A stretch of DNA of 6,423 bases from Verrucomicrobiales bacterium (GTDB lineage: Bacteria; Verrucomicrobiota; Verrucomicrobiia; Verrucomicrobiales; DEV007), in assembly GCA_013911195.1 (NCBI GenBank), contig JACETS010000150.1, positions 1 through 6,423 on the forward strand, written 5' to 3'. A program made the position numbers and the translations under genes. The notes under the pieces are model-generated. The model did not search any database and was not told the DNA's origin. It saw only the letters and a program-made list of their open reading frames with translations. Shown here one piece after another: positions 1 through 5,761 of the stretch (its first letter is position 1; each line of letters opens with the position of its first letter).

Positions 1-954
1 TACATTCTCTTTGGAATCTATTTTACTCCAAAGCGATTTACTCCGTCTGCCTACATTGTGTGAAATAGACGAATTTGCAGTATGCAGTATGCCCTGATTA
101 CTCCTATAGTTTTGCTCGAGGGTAATCGTTTTAGGCGATTTGAAAAAACGTTCAAACTCTAAAATATTTTTTATTTCTGCTCCCCTCCATCCGTAAATTG
201 ATTGATCATCATCACCCACAACACAAACATTTTGGTCACTTCCACTTAACAACTGAATTAATTCCATTTGTTTATGATTGGTGTCTTGAAATTCATCTAC
301 AGTAATGAATTTAAACCGTTCTCTCCAAAAATTTTTTATACTGGAATCCTCCTTCAACAATTTTACCGCCAATATTAAAAGATCATCGAAATCAACAGCA
401 TTCAATAATTTGAGCTCATTATTGTAAGCCGCTTCTATTTCGCCAATCAGAGTTCCTTCCTTATCCGAAACAGGAATTCCTTTGTTTTTACTTCTACCAA
501 TCAATGATATTGCAAAATTATGATCAAGAGATTCATCTTTTGCTGAATGCCTTGATATTAATTTTCTAACTAAACCCACTTGATCTGAAGCCGTGTATAT
601 TGTGAAATTATTTTTATAGCCAATTTTTTCAATATCCTTCCTTAGAATGCGGACACAAAGGGAATGAAAAGTGCAAACTGTCATTTCTTTTGCTACATCT
701 TTAGGAATCATCTGCCCAATTCTCTCTCGCATTTCGATGGCAGCTTTATTTGTAAAAGTAACGGCAAGAATTTCTGAAGATTTTACTCCTTGCCTAAGCA
801 TGTTTACTAATCTTGAGATAACGGTTCTAGTCTTACCAGTCCCGGCCCCTGCAAGAATAAGAACAGGGCCATAAAGATGCTCCACTGCTTCTCGTTGGGC
901 AGTGTTAAGTAGAGATAAGTTAAATGTCTTTTTATTTTTCAGGTTACACCCCAC
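1..954 (-). CDS. uvrD: UvrD/PcrA/Rep-family superfamily 1A ATP-dependent DNA helicase (N-terminal part, runs off left edge)
   Basis: This is a 3'-5' DNA helicase acting in DNA repair and replication restart. The minus-strand frame is open from 954 to the window edge, giving 318 residues of a family usually about 650-750 long, so helicase motifs V and VI and the C-terminus lie outside. Visible motifs in order: Q-motif glutamine Q20, Walker A GAGTGKT (36-42), Ia TFTNKAA (66-72), Ib TFHS (95-98), VDFDDLL (187-193), Walker B/motif II VDEFQDTN (219-226), motif III GDDDQSIYGWRG (247-258) and motif IV LEQNYRS (279-285). The CVRILR segment after TFHS and the NILEFER segment resemble PcrA, while motif III is UvrD-like, so the exact paralogue is uncertain. 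No in-frame ATG lies upstream of Walker A. I chose GTG at 952-954 because an AAGGA Shine-Dalgarno sits 4 nt upstream; another in-frame GTG about 45 nt further upstream lacks one. The gene diverges from the aminopeptidase gene. Confidence 0.93.
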   Translation of the reverse strand, partial: MGCNLKNKKTFNLSLLNTAQREAVEHLYGPVLILAGAGTGKTRTVISRLVNMLRQGVKSSEILAVTFTNKAAIEMRERIGQMIPKDVAKEMTVCTFHSLCVRILRKDIEKIGYKNNFTIYTASDQVGLVRKLISRHSAKDESLDHNFAISLIGRSKNKGIPVSDKEGTLIGEIEAAYNNELKLLNAVDFDDLLILAVKLLKEDSSIKNFWRERFKFITVDEFQDTNHKQMELIQLLSGSDQNVCVVGDDDQSIYGWRGAEIKNILEFERFFKSPKTITLEQNYRSNQGILHTANSSISHNVGRRSKSLWSKIDSKENV

Positions 955-1067
955 TGAATCCTTGAGATCAATTAATGCAAGAAGGAAAAACGTCACAAAA
1001 ATGAATTTAAAGTTGAGCTTGTTAAATTTGTAACTCTATTACTCATTAACTTAGTAATTTTGAATAA

Positions 1068-2168
1068 ATGCACGATCCAAGAATTGATAATCTCGCAAAA
1101 CAGCTGGTTAACTACTCCACTTCCGTCAAGAAAGGCGATAATGTACTAATAGACGTTTGTGAGGTACCAGACTCAATAACAGTTGCATTAATTCGCGCCA
1201 CTAGAAAAGCTGGTGCATTTCCGTTTGTTAACATTCAAAGCGCTCAAGTTGGAAGAGAATTATTAATGAATGCCTCTGATTCGCAGTATGACACACTTGC
1301 AAAATATTCGATGGCACAAATGAAACAAATGGATGTTTTCATTGCTTTACGAGGAAGTCATAACATCACTGAAAATGCTGATGTGCCTGCCTCAAACATG
1401 GCACTAGCCATGAAAAAAATGAGAGCAGTCCAAAATTATCGCGTTAATAAAACCCGTTGGTGCGTACTGAGATGGCCTAATCCAGCGATGGCTCAACAAG
1501 CTGGAATGAGCACCGAGGCCTTTGAAGACTTTTTCTTCGATGTCTGTCTATTAAATTATAAAAAACTACTTCCAGCGATGAAGCGTTTGGAAACGCTGAT
1601 GAGCAAAACAAACAAAGTTGCAATCAAAGGAAATGGCACTGATTTAGAGTTTTCAATGAAGGGACTAAAAGCCATTGCCTGTGGTGGAACACACAATATA
1701 CCTGATGGTGAATGTTTTAGCGCTCCAGTTAAGAACTCTGTAAACGGTGTAATTAAATATAATGCACCTACAATTTATCAAGGCATATCATTTGATGATA
1801 TCGAGCTCACTTTTGAAAAAGGCAAAATCGTTAAAGCCTCAGCAAATAATACAAAAGCAATTAATAAGATTCTCGATTCTGACTCAGGCGCTCGATACAT
1901 AGGCGAATTCGCTATTGGTTTTAATCCAAAAATCAAACAGCCCATGAGAGATATATTATTCGACGAAAAAATTGCTGGCAGTTTTCACTTCACACCCGGC
2001 CAGGCTTATGAAGGTGTAGCCGATAACGGTAATAGAAGTCAGGTCCATTGGGATATGGTATGTATTCAAAGACCTGACTACGGCGGAGGTGAAATATGGT
2101 TTGACGGTAAACTTATTAGAAAATCAGGGAAGTTTATTCCAAAATCATTAGCCGCTCTTAATTATTAA
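1068..2168 (+). CDS. M29-family metallo-aminopeptidase (AmpS/PepS/aminopeptidase T type)
   Basis: The 366-residue product looks like a cytoplasmic M29 (thermophilic metalloprotease family) exopeptidase, which uses a two-metal centre to remove N-terminal residues from peptides. Length fits the family (about 370-410). Residues placed as the family's metal ligands and catalytic groups are all present: E215 in GECFSAP, E280 in IGEFAIGFN, H307 in GSFHFTPG, Y314, and H327 and D329 in VHWDM. The N-terminal half (about 1-180) is the less conserved Rossmann-like lid domain, including KKGDNVLIDV at 21-30. There is no signal peptide or membrane segment. The start is fixed because the codon just before the ATG is TAA in the same frame. 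No clear Shine-Dalgarno is visible. A weak TTGAGC (1013-1018) / TATTAC (1037-1042) pair might be its promoter, but I would not rely on it. The gene appears monocistronic, followed by a tRNA gene after 86 bp. The family assignment is firm; substrate specificity cannot be read from the sequence. Confidence 0.92.
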   Translation: MHDPRIDNLAKQLVNYSTSVKKGDNVLIDVCEVPDSITVALIRATRKAGAFPFVNIQSAQVGRELLMNASDSQYDTLAKYSMAQMKQMDVFIALRGSHNITENADVPASNMALAMKKMRAVQNYRVNKTRWCVLRWPNPAMAQQAGMSTEAFEDFFFDVCLLNYKKLLPAMKRLETLMSKTNKVAIKGNGTDLEFSMKGLKAIACGGTHNIPDGECFSAPVKNSVNGVIKYNAPTIYQGISFDDIELTFEKGKIVKASANNTKAINKILDSDSGARYIGEFAIGFNPKIKQPMRDILFDEKIAGSFHFTPGQAYEGVADNGNRSQVHWDMVCIQRPDYGGGEIWFDGKLIRKSGKFIPKSLAALNY

Positions 2169-2172
2169 GAGC
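2154..2172. repeat. Perfect 19-nt palindrome over the aminopeptidase stop codon
   Basis: The sequence GCTCTTAATTATTAAGAGC is a perfect inverted repeat (9-bp arms around a central T; about 7 bp can pair around a 5-nt loop). It covers the last four sense codons and the TAA stop of the aminopeptidase gene. No T-run follows on either strand, so it is not a convincing intrinsic terminator. It could be a 3'-end stabilising hairpin or chance in AT-rich sequence. Confidence 0.4.
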
Positions 2173-2208
2173 TAAACTGTTAATCTGACGATAAACTTTT
2201 AACAAACA

Positions 2209-2239
2209 TTGCATTTTAAAGTTGAATACCAGCTATACA
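2209..2239 (+). promoter_or_regulatory. Possible sigma70-type promoter of the tRNA gene
   Basis: TTGCAT (2209-2214) and TATACA (2234-2239) could act as -35 and -10 boxes, placing transcription start roughly 8-10 nt before the mature tRNA 5' end. The 19-bp spacer is longer than the usual 17, so this is tentative; the tRNA might instead be co-transcribed with the aminopeptidase gene. Confidence 0.3.
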
Positions 2240-2254
2240 TCGCCATTATTAAAG

Positions 2255-2331
2255 TGCGGGGTAGAGCAGCTCGGTAGCTCGTCAGGCTCATAACCTGGAG
2301 GTCGTAGGTTCAAATCCTACCCCCGCATCCA
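2255..2331 (+). tRNA. Initiator tRNA-fMet (anticodon CAU)
   Basis: A full cloverleaf folds over 77 nt: acceptor 2255-2261/2321-2327, D arm GAGC/GCTC, anticodon loop CTCATAA with CAU at 2289-2291, T arm GTAGG/CCTAC around TTCAAAT, and CCA encoded at 2329-2331. It is an initiator rather than elongator Met or Ile2 tRNA because it has the initiator-specific A11:U24 pair, the initiator-like D loop, and overall near-identity to E. coli tRNA-fMet. Three positions differ from the textbook initiator. Base 1 is U, giving a U1:A72 pair instead of the C1xA72 mismatch. The run of three G:C pairs above the anticodon loop is A29:U41, G30:C40, G31:C39. The discriminator base 73 is U rather than A. The gene points convergently at the PLP-enzyme gene, whose stop lies 14 nt downstream. 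Confidence 0.95.
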
Positions 2332-2345
2332 ATTTTCTAGGAATT

Positions 2346-3869
2346 CTAATCAATTGCTTCCAGTGCATCTAGAAACCTCTGGCTTAGGAAATCATATGAT
2401 TCCTGTCCTACACTTACCCTTATAAGCCATTTGGACACGCCATTCTCCTCACACCACTCAAGTTCATCATAATGGGCTAATATCGTATACGGGCAAACTA
2501 GGGTAAAGTTTGCGCCCAAACTTGGCCCCTTACAAAGCTGTAATGCATTGTAAAATTGGGACGTTGATTGTTCTGGATTTTTGAGCTCAATCGAAAATAA
2601 GCCGGAAAACCCACCCTCATCACGCTTTACCGCATCATAATGCGTTCGGGTTTCATGTTTTGGATACCAAACCTTATTTATTAATTGATGATTATTTAAT
2701 AATTCTACCAAGCGAGGCGCTGTTTGATTAACCCTTAAAATTCTTTCCCTATAATCAACCATATTATTTTTGAGAGTAATGGCATCTTCACCATACAAGG
2801 TTGAATCATTTTGAGATTTTAATTGAGAAACAATTTTATCTTTGTGTAGCGAATCTCTATTCACAATAACGGCTCCTGCAATAACATCCCCGACACCTGA
2901 ATAATATTTTGTAAGACTAGTCGTAGCTACATCAGCATATTTGAAAACATCAACATTAACATTTGTAGCAACTGTATCATCAACAACAATGGGAATATCA
3001 AATGGGCCAGTCACTCTTTTGATTGAATTTAAATCAGCGCTTCTTAAAAGCGGATTACTCGGAAGCTCACAATAAATTCCACATATCTTTTCTCCATTAT
3101 TAACAATTTCCTCCAATTCAGAGATTGATTGTTCATTGGCAGCTGGCAGAAAAACAACACCTGACCCAATTTCTTTTTGGATCTTCAGAACATCGACATA
3201 AGGAAAATCAAACTGAATTGATCGAGCGCCGGGAACAATGTAGGTTAACGCCCTGTGGACTGAAGAAACTGCCGCCATTCCTGAGGGATATATAAAAACA
3301 TCCTCAGGGCATTGTCCGGTGTCTTGAGCAATCCTATCTTTGATTGCAAGCAGTGCGTCATTGCCTCTCGGATCTATTTTATAATTTTCGGACAATAAAG
3401 AATTTGCACAACGCACACTCAAACCCTCTCCAAAAAACCTCCAGAATTTCTTTGCAACGTCTTGAACTTGTTTAGGAAAAATAACACAGAAAGCTTGCCC
3501 CTCACATATAGACTTAACATCAACCTTCCATCCGTCGGTTCTATTTAGGATAAATTCCCGACAGCGTATAGCAACACTTTCGAGAGTGAAAATAAGACAT
3601 CCAAAATCGTCAGATATTTTAAATTCTTTTAACACCCTATTTTCTAATAATTTTATAACGGGTGATAAAAAGAATCTTGGATATCCAGTTTTCAATTTAT
3701 CTAAAACTGAATCTTGCGACTCTTCATAACCAATTACACTATCCCAAGTAGGCAATGAAACTGACACAGCATATTCAGAATCGGGCAAAGGGTGACCAAC
3801 ATCTTCCTCTCTAAATGGAGGATGCTCGCTAACATTTCTTTTTTGCTCCAAAGCCAATTTATATACCAA
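2346..3869 (-). CDS. Cystathionine gamma-synthase-like PLP enzyme, fungal STR2-type architecture
   Basis: This is a 507-residue fold-type I enzyme of the Cys/Met-metabolism PLP family. The PLP-forming lysine is K321 in SLTKYYSG. Other family landmarks are YPSGMAAV (194-201), ELPSNPLL (268-275; ESPTNP in canonical members), VVDDTVATN (295-303) and LIRVSVGQE (482-490), whose arginine R484 should bind substrate carboxylate. The roughly 165 residues before this core resemble fungal cystathionine gamma-synthase, with AVSVSLPTW (34-42), GYPRFF (62-67) and FPKQVQDVAKKFW (131-143). The canonical YxRSGNP motif is missing. The likely role is making cystathionine from an activated homoserine and cysteine. 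The gene starts with TTG at 3867-3869, overlapping the end of the upstream PLP-enzyme gene by 11 nt. No ATG occurs before residue 198, and a weak TTTGGAT precedes the TTG, so translational coupling is likely. The family is firm; the exact reaction is inferred. Confidence 0.82.
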   Translation of the reverse strand: MVYKLALEQKRNVSEHPPFREEDVGHPLPDSEYAVSVSLPTWDSVIGYEESQDSVLDKLKTGYPRFFLSPVIKLLENRVLKEFKISDDFGCLIFTLESVAIRCREFILNRTDGWKVDVKSICEGQAFCVIFPKQVQDVAKKFWRFFGEGLSVRCANSLLSENYKIDPRGNDALLAIKDRIAQDTGQCPEDVFIYPSGMAAVSSVHRALTYIVPGARSIQFDFPYVDVLKIQKEIGSGVVFLPAANEQSISELEEIVNNGEKICGIYCELPSNPLLRSADLNSIKRVTGPFDIPIVVDDTVATNVNVDVFKYADVATTSLTKYYSGVGDVIAGAVIVNRDSLHKDKIVSQLKSQNDSTLYGEDAITLKNNMVDYRERILRVNQTAPRLVELLNNHQLINKVWYPKHETRTHYDAVKRDEGGFSGLFSIELKNPEQSTSQFYNALQLCKGPSLGANFTLVCPYTILAHYDELEWCEENGVSKWLIRVSVGQESYDFLSQRFLDALEAID

Positions 3870-5019
3870 TTTTATCCAAAGCTAGCTTAATGTCCTTAAT
3901 CAAGTCTTCAGAATTTTCGATTCCTACTGATAATCTAAATAAAGAATCCGTAATTCCAACGGCCTCCCTAACATCTCTAGGTACTGATGCATGAGTCATT
4001 GAGGCAGGGTGACAAATCAACGATTCGATACCGCCTAAACTTTCAGCTTTGGTGAATAATTTTAATTCATTCAAAAAAGACTTAGTAATTTCAAGATCAA
4101 GCCCCAAGTCCACAGTTATTATTCCTGATCCTAGACGCATTTGCTTTTTAGCAATCTCGAATTGAGGATGACTTTTAAGAAAAGGATAGAGTATTGTGGC
4201 TTCTGAAAACCTTCCCTCAAGGTATTCAGCAATAATCTTCGCATTTTGCGAATGTCGTTCGACTCTAATACTTTGAGTCTTTAGGCCCCTTTGAATTAAC
4301 CAACAATCAAAGGGAGAAGGCTGAAGCCCTAGTGCTTTTTGAGCAAACACCATTTTATCTCCCCAACTCTCATCTTTGCAACAAACGACTCCACCTAGCG
4401 CATCAGAATGCCCATTTGAATATTTAGTTAAACTAAGCAATGAAATATCTGCCCCTAACTCAAGTGGAGTTTGTACAAAACTTGAGGCAAATGTATTATC
4501 GACAACAAGTGTAGAACCAATCTTTTTTGAGGCCTCGGATATAGATTGAATATCCAAAATCTTTAACATCGGATTGGTTGGAGACTCTATCCATATAAGA
4601 TCTGGTTTTAAATCACTAATGGAATCAATGCTCTTTTCAATAGTGAAGTCAACATATTCAACAGACACACCAAACTTTTTGAAAACTTGATCCATCAATC
4701 GATAAGTACACCCATAAACATTCTCTTCTGCCAAGATTAATGAATTAGTTTTTAAGGTAGAGAGAATCGCAGTAATGGCCGAAACTCCACTTGCAAACAC
4801 AGTTGCATAATTAGCTTTCTCAACTCCCTTTATGACTTCTTCCAAGTTGCGAAAGTTTGGGTTTCCTGACCGTGTATAATCGAAGCCGTGTTCGTTACCT
4901 GATTCAAAAGTTGAAGTAGCAAAAATCGGAGGTATTACTGCACCAGTTCCTTCATTATATGATTGGCCTGAATGAATTGATTCCGTTTCAAATTGCCAGC
5001 TATTATCTTCACTCTTCAT
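3859..5019 (-). CDS. metB: Cystathionine gamma-synthase / gamma-lyase / beta-lyase family PLP enzyme (MetB-like)
   Basis: The 386-residue product is a canonical trans-sulfuration PLP enzyme, the same length as E. coli MetB, and cytoplasmic. Motifs: YTRSGNP (48-54, phosphate binding to the neighbouring subunit's PLP), FASGVSA (75-81), VYGCTYRL (101-108, active-site Tyr102), IESPTNP (144-150), VVDNTFASS (172-180), PLP lysine K199 in SLTKYSNGHSD, ESLGGIESL (326-334), MTHASVP (341-347) and FRLSVGIE (361-368) with R362 for the substrate carboxylate. These residues are shared by cystathionine gamma-synthase, gamma-lyase and beta-lyase, so the reaction cannot be decided from sequence alone. Next to a second, STR2-like synthase, a lyase role (cystathionine to homocysteine or cysteine) is a real alternative, so the metB symbol is provisional. 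ATG at 5017-5019 directly follows an in-frame TAG, and no clear Shine-Dalgarno precedes it. It is the first gene of a two-gene operon and sits 98 bp after rpsD, separated from it by a terminator. Confidence 0.88.
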   Translation of the reverse strand: MKSEDNSWQFETESIHSGQSYNEGTGAVIPPIFATSTFESGNEHGFDYTRSGNPNFRNLEEVIKGVEKANYATVFASGVSAITAILSTLKTNSLILAEENVYGCTYRLMDQVFKKFGVSVEYVDFTIEKSIDSISDLKPDLIWIESPTNPMLKILDIQSISEASKKIGSTLVVDNTFASSFVQTPLELGADISLLSLTKYSNGHSDALGGVVCCKDESWGDKMVFAQKALGLQPSPFDCWLIQRGLKTQSIRVERHSQNAKIIAEYLEGRFSEATILYPFLKSHPQFEIAKKQMRLGSGIITVDLGLDLEITKSFLNELKLFTKAESLGGIESLICHPASMTHASVPRDVREAVGITDSLFRLSVGIENSEDLIKDIKLALDKIGI

Positions 5020-5055
5020 CTAATCAGTTATTTTTACATTAATAATCTTTTTATT

Positions 5056-5096
5056 AAAGTAAGAAGGCGGTGCTCTGAATAACAGAAACACCGCCT
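5056..5096 (-). terminator. Rho-independent terminator after rpsD
   Basis: On the minus strand an 8-bp GC-rich stem (AGGCGGTG with CACCGCCT; 5065-5072 and 5089-5096) carries an inner 4-bp stem (TCTG/CAGA) and a 5-nt loop. It is followed by the T-rich run TTCTTACTTT. It lies about 20 nt after the rpsD stop, so it should end the ribosomal-protein transcript and separate it from the PLP-enzyme operon. The T-tract is interrupted, so some read-through into the downstream genes is possible. No T-run follows in the plus direction. Confidence 0.78.
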
Positions 5097-5117
5097 CCAA
5101 TTGGGGATTAAATCTTG

Positions 5118-5735
5118 TTATCTAGAGTACAACTCAACAACCAATTGCTCATTAACCATTGGATCGACCTCATCTCTTTCAGGCACGCGAGAAATTGTTC
5201 CTTCTAAATTATCTCTATCTACTACTAGCCACTCAGGCTGTGAGATACCTTGTGTAAGATCAAGACCACGCAATGCCAATTGTTTGGATCTAGGATTATC
5301 TCTTACAGCAATCTGGTCACCTGGTTTTGTGTTATAAGATGGAATATCAACTCTTTTACCATTCACAAGAATGTGACCGTGATTTACAAACTGACGAGCA
5401 CCCGCCCTAGTATTTGATAAACCCATCCTGTAAACCATATTATCAAGCCTCATTTCTAGAAGCTGAATAAGAAGAATACCTGTTACACCCCTTTGACGCT
5501 GAGCTTCTGCAAAATATCTTCTAAACTGCTTCTCCAATACACCATATTGAAATCTTAGTTTTTGCTTCTCTGCTAGAGCCACTGAGTAATCAGAACCCTT
5601 TGATCTTCTTCCTCCCCTTTTCCCACCATGCATACCAGGTGCATATGCCTTACGCTCTAGAGCTTTGGATGGACCGAATAAGGGAACGCCAAATCTTCTG
5701 CTTATTTTATCTCTTGGACCAGTGTAACGCGCCAT
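5118..5735 (-). CDS. rpsD: 30S ribosomal protein S4
   Basis: S4 is a primary assembly protein of the small subunit that binds the 5' domain of 16S rRNA. In many bacteria it also represses its own operon. The 205-residue length is typical. Visible features: N-terminal MARYTGP, RRFGVPLFGPSKALER (13-28), the basic segment GGKRGGRRSKGSDYS (37-51), EKQFRRYF (68-75), the S4 RNA-binding domain at roughly 95-160 with RLDNMVYRMG (96-105), ARQFVNHGHILVNGKRVDIPSY (113-134), and the conserved ending NEQLVVELYSR. The protein contains no cysteine, so it is the zinc-free form. The sequence resembles Verrucomicrobiota S4 as I remember it. ATG at 5733-5735 begins the conserved MARYTGP; no Shine-Dalgarno is evident in the 26-nt gap after rpsK. 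rpoA, often next in this cluster, is absent and a terminator follows instead. Confidence 0.98.
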   Translation of the reverse strand: MARYTGPRDKISRRFGVPLFGPSKALERKAYAPGMHGGKRGGRRSKGSDYSVALAEKQKLRFQYGVLEKQFRRYFAEAQRQRGVTGILLIQLLEMRLDNMVYRMGLSNTRAGARQFVNHGHILVNGKRVDIPSYNTKPGDQIAVRDNPRSKQLALRGLDLTQGISQPEWLVVDRDNLEGTISRVPERDEVDPMVNEQLVVELYSR

Positions 5736-5761
5736 TTTAATTCAATTTATGATAATTAATT

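Noticed and set aside
671..874. 67-codon open frame on the plus strand
   Set aside because: It lies wholly antisense to the conserved helicase motifs I to Ib and has no recognisable product or ribosome site.
1013..1042. Promoter for the aminopeptidase gene (TTGAGC, 18 bp, TATTAC)
   Set aside because: Each box matches the consensus at only four of six positions in very AT-rich sequence, so chance matches are expected.
2255..2331. Elongator Met or lysidine-modified Ile tRNA
   Set aside because: The A11:U24 pair, D-loop type and overall match to tRNA-fMet mark it as an initiator despite the unusual 1:72, 29:41 and 73 positions.
5020..5117. SAM riboswitch or T-box leader controlling the sulfur amino-acid operon
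   Set aside because: The 98-bp gap is almost filled by a plain terminator hairpin just after rpsD. I see no SAM riboswitch core or T-box motif, and too little sequence for one.
5101..5337. 78-codon open frame on the plus strand
   Set aside because: It is antisense to the conserved C-terminal half of rpsD and shows no protein-family signature.
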